Positions 1 through 8,516 are shown, counted from the stretch's first letter. The stretch: 64,000 bases of DNA from Bacteroidota bacterium (GCA_023395395.1 JAEWZH010000003.1:62001-126000), one strand, 5' to 3'. Made by a program: numbers and translations. Notes: generated by a model from the sequence alone, not told the origin.

Positions 1-406
1 CGTCTACCTGCCTGCTATCCTCCAACACCTTAGGTAACCCCATATCCACTCGAGCATGTGTGACCTGCTCCCCTTCGATAGTAAGTGTAAGTATCTTTTC
101 TCCCGAACGGGTATTTATGGTCATAGGGTTGTCACGGCAAAGACCTCGCTCATAGAGTAGCTTTGCGACACAGCGGATCGCATTGCCACACATAAGTCCT
201 TCCGAACCGTCGAGATTAAATATCCTCATCAAGTAATGACCCGAAGTCTCCTTGTTGTAAGTGATTATGCCATCACCTCCTATCCCCGTCCTACGGGGAC
301 TAAACTGCTGCGCAAATCCTTCTAGGTTTCCAATTGGATATCGGTCTAAGTCCACATAGATGTAGTCATTGCCCAGTCCATGAAGTTTATCAAATACTAT
401 TTCCAT
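1..406 (-). CDS. dapF: Diaminopimelate epimerase, partial (3' end outside window)
   Basis: The gene converts LL- to meso-diaminopimelate in the lysine and peptidoglycan pathway. The visible 135 codons start MEIVFDKLHGLGNDY, the usual DapF N-terminus. They contain the first active-site cysteine in the motif CGNAIRC (Cys73) and the GGDG turn near residue 43. The second catalytic cysteine should lie beyond base 1, so the protein is cut by the window edge rather than broken. The ATG at 406 shares one base with the stop codon of the antiporter gene upstream (an ATG at 409 is also possible), so the two are translationally coupled. The family call is firm; completeness cannot be judged. Confidence 0.93.
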   Translation of the reverse strand, partial: MEIVFDKLHGLGNDYIYVDLDRYPIGNLEGFAQQFSPRRTGIGGDGIITYNKETSGHYLMRIFNLDGSEGLMCGNAIRCVAKLLYERGLCRDNPMTINTRSGEKILTLTIEGEQVTHARVDMGLPKVLEDSRQVD

Positions 407-1923
407 CATATATTCTTATCCAAACTATAGTTATTCACACCCAGCTCTTCATATGCCTGTACGAGAGCCTCTTCATCATCAGAAATAAAAAGCACATGGT
501 CACCCTCTGCCAGCTCAGTTTGCCCCTTAGGGATAAAGAATTTTTCATCTCTTTGTACCATGATCGCTAGAGTATGATCAGGGAGAGGGAGATCCATCAT
601 CTTATTGCTCCTCTCTATCATATTTTTACTCACTACGATTTCCGAAATAGAACTCTTGATTCGTTGAGGCAGATTGATGTCTCCAAAGACAGGATCCTTT
701 GTCTCAGTATCTACCAAGTCGAGCTTTTCCGCCATCATTTGCACAGTAGTCCCTTGTACCAATAGAGAGAGAATGGTGATAAAAAATACTATGGTGAAGA
801 CCAACTGAGCATTCTCTACCCCTTCCACCCAAGGCGTCATGGCAAAAATAATCGGTACCGCCCCTCTCAGACCTACCCAACTTATATACATCTGCGACTT
901 CATCTTCAACTTCTTCCAGAAAGGTAGCAACGTAAGATGAACCGCAATCGGACGCCCAAAGAGCATCATAAATAAAGAAATAAGGATCGCAGGGATTGCC
1001 AATTGAAGCAAATAAGGGACATCGACCAATAAACCGAGGGTGAGGAACATCACAAGCTGGCTCAGCCATTGAATCCCGTCGAAAAACTTTGCAATCGTAT
1101 TGCTATACTGTATCCTAGAATTACCAATCACAAGGCCTGACACATACACAGCCAAGTAACCATTGCCATATACGGCATTGGTAAAAGAGTAGATAAAAAA
1201 GGATACAGCAAGCATCAAGATTGGATAGAGCGAAGTAGCGTACAGATTAGTCTTATTCACTAGCCAAGCTGCTGCTTTTCCAAGAAGGAAACCGAGCAGT
1301 ACACCCACGACAAACTGTACCACAAACATCCACACGCCGTCCCAAATCGACACACTATCTCCCATCTTAATCATCGACACCAGGATAATAGTGAGCATGT
1401 ATGCCATAGGGTCGTTGCTACCACTCTCAAATTCAAGGAGCGGTTTCAGATTACACTTCAGATTGGTTTTCCTTGAGCGAAGAATAGAGAATACAGAAGC
1501 TGAGTCCGTCGAGCTCATTACACTGGCAAAGAGAAGTGACTCTAAGAAGGTCAGCTTCACCCCAAAGTCTATCCACTGAAATAAATAATAAATGAAGACT
1601 GCTGTGAGCAACGCCGTCAGCAATACCCCCACCGTAGCCAACAGGGCTCCGGGAAGCAATATCGGCTTGATTTGTCGGTAAGAGGTGTCCATACCTCCCG
1701 AGAAGAGGATAATCACAAGTGCTACCGTACCAATCGATTGAGCAGTAACAGGGTCGTCAAAATTAAAATATTCAGTAGTACCTGCCGCCATCCCAACTCC
1801 GAGAAAAAGGAGCAGTGTCGGTAAGCCAAATCTAAAACCAGTCTTACTGAGAAATAATCCTATTATAGCAAGGATTGAGCCATATAAAAGCAGTTGGTTT
1901 GTCGTTATTGCTGCTAATAACAT
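406..1923 (-). CDS. Potassium/proton antiporter, CPA1 family (NhaP2/CvrA-like)
   Basis: This is an inner-membrane cation/proton antiporter of about 505 residues. The first 390 or so residues form roughly twelve hydrophobic helices, starting at GSILAIIGLFLS and including SSTDSASVFSIL, which resembles the conserved CPA1 ion-path helix. The C-terminal hundred residues are soluble and resemble a TrkA-C (RCK-C) domain, as in NhaP2/CvrA, where it binds a regulatory ligand. I place the start at the ATG at 1923, because the longer reading frame to 1977 adds 18 residues unlike the family. The stop overlaps the dapF start. The substrate (K+ or Na+) is inferred from the domain layout only. Confidence 0.85.
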   Translation of the reverse strand: MLLAAITTNQLLLYGSILAIIGLFLSKTGFRFGLPTLLLFLGVGMAAGTTEYFNFDDPVTAQSIGTVALVIILFSGGMDTSYRQIKPILLPGALLATVGVLLTALLTAVFIYYLFQWIDFGVKLTFLESLLFASVMSSTDSASVFSILRSRKTNLKCNLKPLLEFESGSNDPMAYMLTIILVSMIKMGDSVSIWDGVWMFVVQFVVGVLLGFLLGKAAAWLVNKTNLYATSLYPILMLAVSFFIYSFTNAVYGNGYLAVYVSGLVIGNSRIQYSNTIAKFFDGIQWLSQLVMFLTLGLLVDVPYLLQLAIPAILISLFMMLFGRPIAVHLTLLPFWKKLKMKSQMYISWVGLRGAVPIIFAMTPWVEGVENAQLVFTIVFFITILSLLVQGTTVQMMAEKLDLVDTETKDPVFGDINLPQRIKSSISEIVVSKNMIERSNKMMDLPLPDHTLAIMVQRDEKFFIPKGQTELAEGDHVLFISDDEEALVQAYEELGVNNYSLDKNI

Positions 1924-2003
1924 GATCAATTTTATCTTATCAGAAACATTTTGCAATATACAAAAAGATGGAGACATAATACAGTGATTTGATGAAAATT
2001 ATG

Positions 2004-2011
2004 TACCTTCG
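2004..2011 (+). promoter_or_regulatory. Bacteroidota -7 element (TACCTTCG)
   Basis: TACCTTCG matches the Bacteroidota -7 consensus TAnnTTTG with one change. It sits only four bases before the ATG at 2016, so the transcript would be leaderless or nearly so. I do not see a -33 TTTG at the expected distance: the nearest, at 1988-1991, is too close. Confidence 0.4.
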
Positions 2012-2015
2012 CACT

Positions 2016-2321
2016 ATGAAAGGATACATTTTTAACATCACACTAAATGCCGATCGCTCTTGCGGTGGCGATGTCTTATATTTCGTGGAGCATAAGCTGT
2101 TTCCTGCTTGGGCTGAGCACCGAGGGTGGGAGCGTCCAAAACTCCTGCGTATCCCTACCCCTATGGAGGATGGAATCACGCTTGCACTGCAGTTTGAGCT
2201 AGAGAGCGCAGAGCATCTCTCTGGTTTCGATCTTGCAAGCGACCCCCTCGTATCTCGCATTCAGCAGGTGTACGGCGACAAAGTATTATTCTATCCCACC
2301 CTTATGGAGATTATCGGATGA
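2016..2321 (+). CDS. DUF4286 family protein
   Basis: This is a small soluble protein of 101 residues that resembles the DUF4286 family of short Bacteroidota proteins with a ferredoxin-like fold. Its function is unknown. It begins MKGYIFNITLNAD and ends PTLMEIIG. The start at 2016 is chosen over the ORF start at 1989 because the -7-like element TACCTTCG lies at 2004-2011, inside the longer version. It overlaps the rsmH start by four bases (ATGA), so it is very likely co-translated with rsmH. No signal peptide or membrane segment is seen. Confidence 0.7.
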   Translation: MKGYIFNITLNADRSCGGDVLYFVEHKLFPAWAEHRGWERPKLLRIPTPMEDGITLALQFELESAEHLSGFDLASDPLVSRIQQVYGDKVLFYPTLMEIIG

Positions 2322-3244
2322 ATAAGCAGGAGATTATTAGAGCTGAGGGCTACCATATACCAGTGTTGCTACACGAGAGTGTAGACCTATTGGTTACTAA
2401 TCCTAGTGGTATCTACCTCGACTGCACCTTTGGAGGAGGAGGGCACTCCAGGTACATCTTGGAGCGACTTTCTCCCGATGGTCATCTATTTGGCTTCGAT
2501 AGAGATCCTGATGCACTTGCCAATTGTAGTATCAATGACGATCGCTTTACCTTTGTCCGTTCCAACTTCCGGCATCTGCGCCATTTCATGGACTTCTATG
2601 GCATAGGTCAAGTCGATGGGATTCTTGCCGACCTCGGACTTAGTAGCCATCACCTCGATGATGAAAGTCGTGGCTTCTCGTTTCGCTTTGATGCTCCGCT
2701 GGATATGCGCATGAATAGCCATGGGGGCAAGACTGCCGCTCAGTTGGTTATCGAAAGGTCTCAAGAGGAGTTGGGGGACATCCTTGCTAATTATGCTGAA
2801 CTTAAAGGGAGCTACCGCATTGCGACTTTGCTAAAGAGGGCTTCTGACGATGGCAGGCTAAAGACCATCCAAGACCTCCTCATAGCTGTGGCACCAATAA
2901 TACCTGAACGAGACAAAAAATCACTTGCAAAGCTATTCCAAGGGCTACGCATAGCAGTAAATGACGAAATCGGCGCACTCCGACAGCTCCTCTCGGATGG
3001 ATCCAAACTTCTTCGCCCCGAAGGCAGATTTGTCGTCATCACTTACCATTCTCTAGAGGATAGACCAGTCAAAAATTTCTTCCGCACCGGTAATATCTCG
3101 GGCGAAAGAGTCACAGACCACTTCGGTGTCTCCCTCTCCCCTATCAGCCCACTTCAATCCAAACCCATACTACCCAGCGCAGACGAAGAGGCGCGCAATC
3201 CTCGCTCTCGTAGTGCGAAACTCCGTGTCGGTGTCAAGAAATAG
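2318..3244 (+). CDS. rsmH: 16S rRNA (cytosine(1402)-N(4))-methyltransferase
   Basis: RsmH (MraW) methylates N4 of C1402 in the 16S rRNA decoding site using S-adenosylmethionine. The 308 residues are the normal length. The sequence opens YHIPVLLHESVDLL and has the SAM-binding loop LDCTFGGGGHS, the ADLGLSSHHLD motif and the late motif ITYHSLEDR. The gene usually heads the division and cell-wall cluster between mraZ and ftsL, but here it is followed by non-coding DNA and a strong hairpin, and DUF4286 precedes it. It overlaps the upstream gene by four bases. Confidence 0.96.
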   Translation: MNKQEIIRAEGYHIPVLLHESVDLLVTNPSGIYLDCTFGGGGHSRYILERLSPDGHLFGFDRDPDALANCSINDDRFTFVRSNFRHLRHFMDFYGIGQVDGILADLGLSSHHLDDESRGFSFRFDAPLDMRMNSHGGKTAAQLVIERSQEELGDILANYAELKGSYRIATLLKRASDDGRLKTIQDLLIAVAPIIPERDKKSLAKLFQGLRIAVNDEIGALRQLLSDGSKLLRPEGRFVVITYHSLEDRPVKNFFRTGNISGERVTDHFGVSLSPISPLQSKPILPSADEEARNPRSRSAKLRVGVKK

Positions 3245-3326
3245 AGATGAGAAATCCCGCAAGGAGATAATTCCCTTACGGAACTTTCTTGACTCCTCTC
3301 TATATATTGTCGATAGTTTCCATACT

Positions 3327-3392
3327 GAGAGACTCTATTCTAAATATCGAGAGACTCTATTTTCTATATCGAGAGACTGCAGTCTCTACACA
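3327..3392. repeat. Three 22-bp tandem repeats
   Basis: Three units start at 3327, 3349 and 3371, a period of exactly 22 bp. The first two share GAGAGACTCTATT and end in ATATC. The third keeps GAGAGACT and then turns into the perfect 16-bp palindrome AGAGACTGCAGTCTCT at 3372-3387. The array lies between rsmH and the convergent dnaB. Its role is unknown. Confidence 0.7.
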
Positions 3393-3413
3393 TAGAAAAG
3401 CCATGAGACTGAT

Positions 3414-3421
3414 ATACCTTT
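3414..3421 (+). promoter_or_regulatory. Possible -7 element (TACCTTTG) with no gene downstream
   Basis: TACCTTTG is a perfect match to TAnnTTTG, yet no plus-strand gene follows. Only the 20-bp hairpin at 3441-3485 lies downstream. It could drive a very short RNA or be a chance match; I see no clear -33 partner. Confidence 0.25.
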
Positions 3422-3440
3422 GCGCTCCGATGTGCCGAAA

Positions 3441-3485
3441 TAAAATGGTGGCTATGCAGAGCAAATCTGCATAGCCACCATTTTA
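3441..3485. terminator. Bidirectional hairpin terminator between rsmH and dnaB
   Basis: The arms 3441-3460 and 3466-3485 are perfect 20-bp inverted repeats with a five-base loop. Their ends are A-rich on one side and T-rich on the other (TAAAA/TTTTA), so the hairpin can work on both strands. It lies 18 bp beyond the dnaB stop and between converging genes. Confidence 0.85.
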
Positions 3486-3503
3486 TCTTATCGGTACCCA
3501 TAT

Positions 3504-5054
3504 CTATGGGGCAAAGCCACTGTCTGGTGCGCTATCCAATAGGGGATCTTTTGCAGAAGAGGTGGTATCACCCGTATGATTCATCTTGCTTTTGAAACTC
3601 CCGGTATTACTGGATTGAACCATTCCCTGAGCACTAGCAAACTTGATAATGTTACTTTGAAACCTCAAAAGGACTGTATCGACACGACCATTACGATGCT
3701 TCGCAATGATAAATTCCCCCATGTCCTTCATACTTCTACCGTGCTCATCCTCCACTATACCATAATACTCTGGACGATGAATAAAGCATACCATATCCGC
3801 ATCCTGCTCAATAGCTCCTGATTCTCGAAGGTCGGAAAGCTGAGGGCGCTTGCCCTCTTTGGGGCGATTTTCGACACCACGATTGAGCTGAGAGAGCGCA
3901 ATCACAGTGATGTTGAGCTCCTTTGCGAGTTGCTTGAGCGAGCGAGATATGGTACTGACTTCTTGCTCTCGATTGGCATTGCTCTTCAAACCACTTGCCG
4001 TCATCAGCTGTAAGTAGTCGATGATGATTACCTTCACATCGTATTGGCGGACGAGTCGTCTCGCCTTACTACGCAAGTCAAATACCGAAAGCCCTGCAGT
4101 ATCATCGATATAAAGAGGAGCTTGTTCGAGCGAACCGATACGCTGATCCAAAATCTGTAGCTGCTGCTGAGATAGTGTCCCTCGCTTGATATCGTCGTTG
4201 GGAATCTCAGTATGATTAACAATCAGACGGTCGGTCAGCTGGCTTTCACTCATCTCTAGACTGAATAAAGCGACAGGAACCTTGTATTCCACTGCCATAT
4301 TACGAGCCATCGAGAGCACAAAAGCGGTCTTACCCATGGCAGGACGTGCAGCGATGATAACGAGGTCGGTCGGATGCCAACCAAAGGTTATTTCATCAAT
4401 CTCAGGAAATCCGGAATGCACACCGTGATTGGGGACATCGCCATTAGCCATATCCTGCATCTTTTGGATAGCAGCCGGGACTAAGTCTCTGACAGGTTTT
4501 ACTTCATTGCCATCCCTCCCCTGAGTAATCTCAAAGAGCTGTTGCTCTGCATCCTGCATGGTATCGGTCACCAAGATAGTAGGATCAAAGGAATTGGCAA
4601 TTACTTCATTTCCGAAAGAGATAAGGTCTCGCTGCAACTTCTTGTCAAAGAGCAAACGAGCATGATACTCTAGGTGCGCTGTACTATTGACAATCGAAGA
4701 GAGCTGGGCAATATAGGCGACACCATTAGTCGTAGCGAGCTTTCCATTCAGCTTTAGCTGCTCGATGACCATCTGGGCATCGATAGGTTTTTCATCAAGC
4801 GCTAGCTGCCTGATCGCCTCAAAGATATACCTGTGCTTGGTGTCGTAGAAGCAGTCAGATGTAAGGATTTCAGCCACAGAGGGGAAGGCATCACGCTCTA
4901 GAATCAATGCCCCTAGCACGAGTTGCTCCACCTCAATATTATTAGGTGGGACACCTCTCCCCAGCTCTTTTGCCACTGCCCTGGACTCTAGCACTTTACC
5001 ATGCTCAATATCCTCAGGATAGGCGTATGCCGTCGTATACTTCTCCACACTCAT
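3504..5054 (-). CDS. dnaB: Replicative DNA helicase DnaB
   Basis: DnaB is the hexameric 5'-3' helicase of the replication fork. The 516 residues contain an N-terminal DnaB domain at about 38-140 (starting PPNNIEVEQLVLGAL) and a RecA-like ATPase domain from about 205. The Walker A is ARPAMGKTAF (236-245), the Walker B is VIIIDYLQLM, and ALSQLNRGVENR follows in the usual place. The last 40 residues are Ser/Gly-rich and probably disordered. It follows lepA by eight bases, so the two form an operon. I saw no intein or internal insertion. Confidence 0.97.
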   Translation of the reverse strand: MSVEKYTTAYAYPEDIEHGKVLESRAVAKELGRGVPPNNIEVEQLVLGALILERDAFPSVAEILTSDCFYDTKHRYIFEAIRQLALDEKPIDAQMVIEQLKLNGKLATTNGVAYIAQLSSIVNSTAHLEYHARLLFDKKLQRDLISFGNEVIANSFDPTILVTDTMQDAEQQLFEITQGRDGNEVKPVRDLVPAAIQKMQDMANGDVPNHGVHSGFPEIDEITFGWHPTDLVIIAARPAMGKTAFVLSMARNMAVEYKVPVALFSLEMSESQLTDRLIVNHTEIPNDDIKRGTLSQQQLQILDQRIGSLEQAPLYIDDTAGLSVFDLRSKARRLVRQYDVKVIIIDYLQLMTASGLKSNANREQEVSTISRSLKQLAKELNITVIALSQLNRGVENRPKEGKRPQLSDLRESGAIEQDADMVCFIHRPEYYGIVEDEHGRSMKDMGEFIIAKHRNGRVDTVLLRFQSNIIKFASAQGMVQSSNTGSFKSKMNHTGDTTSSAKDPLLDSAPDSGFAP

Positions 5055-5062
5055 AGCTCACT

Positions 5063-6850
5063 CTAGTCTAGCTTGAGCACTGCGAGGAAAGCCTTTTGTG
5101 GCACCTCTACATTGCCCACCTGCTTCATTCTCTTTTTACCCTCTTTCTGCTTCTCTAGGAGCTTACGTTTACGAGAAATATCACCTCCGTAGCACTTTGC
5201 GGTCACATCTTTACGTACCGCTTTAATCGTCTCCCGAGCGATAATCTTAGCTCCAATAGCTGCTTGGACAGCAATATCAAATTGCTGTCTTGGGATGAGT
5301 TCCTTTAGTTTTTCACACATTCGCCTCCCTAGAGATTGAGCGTTGTCGATATGCGTCAATACAGAGAGGGCATCCACCGATTCTCCATTCAGCAGAATAT
5401 CAACTTTGACCAATTTGGAGCGCTGAAAACCACTTAAATGGTAGTCGAAAGAAGCATAACCTCTCGATACGCTCTTCAACTTGTCATAGAAGTCAATCAC
5501 AATCTCTCCCAAAGGGAGGTCATAAATAAGCTCGATACGATTACCGAAGAGATAATCTTGCCTTATGAGAGCTCCTCTCTTTCCGAGACACAGGGTCATT
5601 ATCGAGCCAATATAATCTGTGGTGGTGATAATCGATGCCCGTATCATCGGCTCCTCTATGTAGTCGATATTGGCTAGCTCAGGTAGACCTGATGGGTTGT
5701 GTACCTCTTTGACATTTCCTTTTTTGTCATACACCATGTAGGACACGTTGGGGACTGTGGTGATGACACTCATATTGTACTCTCGCTCTAGTCGCTCCTG
5801 CACAATCTCCATATGGAGCAATCCAAGGAAGCCGCAACGAAACCCAAATCCAAGTGCAGCCGAACTCTCGGGGACGAAGGTGAGAGAAGCATCATTGAGC
5901 TGTAGCTTCTCCAAAGAGGTTCGGAGATTTTCAAACTCATCGGTTTCAATCGGATAGACTCCGGCAAAGACCATAGGCTTGACCTCCTCAAAACCCGAAA
6001 TAGCCTCCCTTGCCCCCCCCTGTACATGAGTAATCGTATCACCGACCTTTACCTCCTTAGAGGTCTTGATACCGGAGATAATATAGCCTACATCCCCTGT
6101 CCGCACCTCCTTGCGTGGCTCCATATCCAAGCGAAGAATACCGACTTCGTCGGCATCGTATTCCTTACCCGTAGCGATAAACTTGACATGATCTCCTTTC
6201 TTGATTACGCCATTGACCACTTTAAAGTAAGCGATAATACCTCGGAAAGGATTAAAGACAGAGTCAAAGATCAGACACTGTAGTGGTGCTTCTATATCTC
6301 CCTTTGGAGGAGCTATTCGCTCAATAATCGCCTCGAGTATCTTTTCGACCCCCTCCCCTGTCTTTCCACTAGCACGAATCAATTCTTCTTCGTCACAACC
6401 TAGCAATCTAACCAGTTCCTCACCCACTTCTTCAGGCAGTGCGCTAGGGAGATCCACTTTGTTGAGGATTGGGATAATCGTCAAATCATGCTCCAATGCC
6501 ATATAGAGGTTGGAGATGGTCTGTGCCTGCACACCCTGAGCTGCATCCACTATCAATAGCGCCCCCTCACACGCAGCGATAGAGCGTGATACCTCGTACG
6601 AAAAATCGACGTGACCGGGAGTATCAATAAGATTGAGCGTGTATTGCTCTCCCTTGTAGATATAATCCATCTGGATGGCATGGCTCTTGATGGTAATACC
6701 ACGTTCACGCTCTAGATCCATATTATCTAGTAGCTGATCTTGAGCCTCCTTCTCCCCTACCGTCTTAGTAAACTCTAGTAAGCGGTCGGCGAGAGTACTC
6801 TTCCCATGGTCAATATGTGCGATGATACAGAAATTGCGAATATGCTTCAT
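5063..6850 (-). CDS. lepA: Elongation factor 4 (back-translocating GTPase LepA)
   Basis: LepA is a ribosome-bound GTPase acting in translation and ribosome assembly. Its 595 residues carry the GTPase signatures IAHIDHGKSTLADRL (G1), DTPGHVDFS (G3) and NKVDLPSA (G4). Domains II, III and V follow, and then the LepA-specific C-terminal domain, recognisable by GGDISRKRKLLEKQK and GKKRMKQVG near the end. The start at 6850 gives MKHIRNFCIIAHIDHGK, as expected. It leads the lepA-dnaB operon, with a TATATTTG -7-like element about 28 bases upstream. Confidence 0.97.
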   Translation of the reverse strand: MKHIRNFCIIAHIDHGKSTLADRLLEFTKTVGEKEAQDQLLDNMDLERERGITIKSHAIQMDYIYKGEQYTLNLIDTPGHVDFSYEVSRSIAACEGALLIVDAAQGVQAQTISNLYMALEHDLTIIPILNKVDLPSALPEEVGEELVRLLGCDEEELIRASGKTGEGVEKILEAIIERIAPPKGDIEAPLQCLIFDSVFNPFRGIIAYFKVVNGVIKKGDHVKFIATGKEYDADEVGILRLDMEPRKEVRTGDVGYIISGIKTSKEVKVGDTITHVQGGAREAISGFEEVKPMVFAGVYPIETDEFENLRTSLEKLQLNDASLTFVPESSAALGFGFRCGFLGLLHMEIVQERLEREYNMSVITTVPNVSYMVYDKKGNVKEVHNPSGLPELANIDYIEEPMIRASIITTTDYIGSIMTLCLGKRGALIRQDYLFGNRIELIYDLPLGEIVIDFYDKLKSVSRGYASFDYHLSGFQRSKLVKVDILLNGESVDALSVLTHIDNAQSLGRRMCEKLKELIPRQQFDIAVQAAIGAKIIARETIKAVRKDVTAKCYGGDISRKRKLLEKQKEGKKRMKQVGNVEVPQKAFLAVLKLD

Positions 6851-6877
6851 TTATCTTCCTCATGTTACTTATTGGCG

Positions 6878-6885
6878 CAAATATA
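6878..6885 (-). promoter_or_regulatory. Likely lepA -7 element (TATATTTG)
   Basis: On the minus strand TATATTTG matches the Bacteroidota -7 consensus and ends 27 bases before the lepA ATG. It lies just downstream of the hairpin that ends the preceding operon. The -33 element is not clear. Confidence 0.5.
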
Positions 6886-6896
6886 CCCAAAATAGG

Positions 6897-6920
6897 AGAG
6901 CCACGGTACACCGTGGCTCT
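6897..6920 (-). terminator. Hairpin terminator after the Rieske-like gene
   Basis: AGAGCCACGG (6897-6906) and CCGTGGCTCT (6911-6920) form a perfect 10-bp stem with a TACA loop. It starts three bases after the stop codon of the minus-strand gene, and the following sequence CCTATTTT gives a short U-run. Confidence 0.7.
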
Positions 6921-6922
6921 TC

Positions 6923-7381
6923 TTATCTCACTAAAAGTAGCTCTCCTATCTGTGAAACTCGATAATCCAAAAGGGGATATTTCCCTACCCCGGATATAGG
7001 ATGGGCTGATCCCAGAGATAAATCATAAACCGTATGGCATTGCGGGCATTCCGCAGCTAGTAATCTAGAACCATCCTCTATCATCTCAACTGCTGTGGCA
7101 GTAGGCCAACAGTGAGGGCACGCAAGATCGAAGGCGCAATATCTCCCACCTGCTTCATGCACCACTACAATACCTTTATGCCCCAAATACTGACCCTCCA
7201 ACATTGCTCGCTTAAAAAGCATATAGGACAATGGCTCTCGCAGCCCTCTTCCCTCATGATCTAAGCTCACATCCACTCGTACCCACGTCCTTGGGATAGG
7301 ATGAAGCCCTTCTACTTCCAAGCCTCCCCTAACACAAGAGAGAAGCAAAAGTAGCACCAATAAAGCCTCCAGTAGCCTCAC
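6923..7381 (-). CDS. Rieske-like lipoprotein with CxxC pairs
   Basis: The 152-residue protein has a short hydrophobic signal ending in the lipobox LLSC (Cys16), so it should be a lipoprotein. The C-terminal half has the layout of a Rieske [2Fe-2S] domain: DLACPHC (Cys88, Cys91), then AECPQCHTVYDL (Cys112, Cys115, His116) and a closing GKYPLLDYRV strand. A classic Rieske cluster uses CxH and CxxH, whereas here two CxxC pairs are present. It may therefore bind a different Fe-S centre or zinc. It overlaps the SRPBCC gene by four bases and is last in the pyrE operon. Partner and reaction are unknown. Confidence 0.6.
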   Translation of the reverse strand: MRLLEALLVLLLLLSCVRGGLEVEGLHPIPRTWVRVDVSLDHEGRGLREPLSYMLFKRAMLEGQYLGHKGIVVVHEAGGRYCAFDLACPHCWPTATAVEMIEDGSRLLAAECPQCHTVYDLSLGSAHPISGVGKYPLLDYRVSQIGELLLVR

Positions 7382-7827
7382 TTCTCAAGCGAAGTCCCCT
7401 TGATTAGTCTGTCAAAATCAATCTGCTCCAATAGATTGGCTATCTTATCCAGCCCTGGCTCTACTTTGCCCTTAACCATACCGGAAAGGAAAGGAGGCAT
7501 ATTGACCTCTACCGAGATTTGCCCGAGAGTATGCGATGCCTCATGCTTAGACAGACTGAATACCAATGCTACGGGCACTGGAGACTTGATGGTCTCATAC
7601 TTCACCCTATTGGGAGCCACCACCTCTGTCCGCTTCATAATCACATTGCCCACCATTGGCAGTGTCAAAGATATTTGGTCGCCGACTAGCTCTACTTTTA
7701 CGTTATCATCCAGCTTATCACGATACTTTTCTAGTAGCGGTTCCATATTATGAGGATTCTCCACCATGCCAAAGATCGTATCAATATCCTTCTTAAGCTC
7801 TATTGGACGGCTTGTATATATCTGCAT
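7378..7827 (-). CDS. SRPBCC-fold (START-like) protein
   Basis: The protein of 149 residues opens IYTSRPIELKKDIDTIFGMVENPHNME, which resembles the first strand and helix of SRPBCC/polyketide-cyclase-like proteins that hold hydrophobic ligands. A series of alternating beta strands and a long final helix (VKGKVEPGLDKIANLLEQI) complete the fold. It has no signal peptide. It sits 24 bp after pyrE and overlaps the Rieske-like gene by four bases. Its ligand is unknown, and nothing in the sequence ties it to pyrimidine synthesis beyond position. Confidence 0.65.
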   Translation of the reverse strand: MQIYTSRPIELKKDIDTIFGMVENPHNMEPLLEKYRDKLDDNVKVELVGDQISLTLPMVGNVIMKRTEVVAPNRVKYETIKSPVPVALVFSLSKHEASHTLGQISVEVNMPPFLSGMVKGKVEPGLDKIANLLEQIDFDRLIKGTSLEK

Positions 7828-7851
7828 AATTATTGCACATTAGTTTGTTAA

Positions 7852-8484
7852 TTACTTACCCCAGTTCGCAGGGTCCTTACGCCATTCACGTAGCATTGCG
7901 AGGTCATTGCTGGAGATATACCCGCTCTCCACTGCCTGCTCTACCACCATATCATAGTTACTGAGCGTATAGAGTTGCACCCCTGCTTCTGCAAAAGTTT
8001 CCACGGCCTTACTTATCCCATGGGTATATATCGCTACCATTCCTAGCACCTCACAACCATGAGCACGAAGCGCCTCTACAGCTTTGAGACTGCTACCACC
8101 AGTGCTAATCAAATCCTCAACAACGACTACCTTATCAGTTGATTGGATGCGACCTTCAATCAGATTTTCCATCCCATGATCCTTAGCTTTGGAGCGGATA
8201 TAACTAAAGGGTAATCCCAACAGATCAGCCACCAAGGCACCCTGAGCAATCGCACCTGTAGCGACACCGCTGATAGCAGTCACACTTGGAAAATACTCCT
8301 TAATGGTCGTAGCCAAAGCTGTTTTAATAAAAGTCCGTGCTTCGACATCCGAGAGGGTGACCCTATTATCACAGTAAATTGGGCTCTTCCAGCCCGAAGC
8401 CCAAGTAAACGGAGCTTTAGGGCTTAGCTTTACCGCCTCTAGTCTCAATAGGTGCTCGGCTGTCTTCTTTGCTATCTCACTCAT
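7852..8484 (-). CDS. pyrE: Orotate phosphoribosyltransferase
   Basis: PyrE makes orotidine 5'-phosphate from orotate and PRPP in pyrimidine synthesis. The chosen start at 8484 gives 210 residues, the usual size, beginning MSEIAKKTAEHLLRLEAVKL. The PRPP-binding signature is VVVVEDLISTGGSSLKAV, and the substrate region FTWASGWKSPIYCDNR is typical. The ORF reaches back to 8568, but that stretch contains the promoter. It heads a three-gene operon with the SRPBCC protein and the Rieske-like lipoprotein. Confidence 0.95.
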   Translation of the reverse strand: MSEIAKKTAEHLLRLEAVKLSPKAPFTWASGWKSPIYCDNRVTLSDVEARTFIKTALATTIKEYFPSVTAISGVATGAIAQGALVADLLGLPFSYIRSKAKDHGMENLIEGRIQSTDKVVVVEDLISTGGSSLKAVEALRAHGCEVLGMVAIYTHGISKAVETFAEAGVQLYTLSNYDMVVEQAVESGYISSNDLAMLREWRKDPANWGK

Positions 8485-8516
8485 ATATCTGTTCACTTCT
8501 AAGTAAATACTTTTTC

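Noticed and set aside
704..1069. 121-residue minus-strand ORF inside the antiporter gene
   Set aside because: It is a shadow frame of the antiporter gene, with no recognisable domain or signal.
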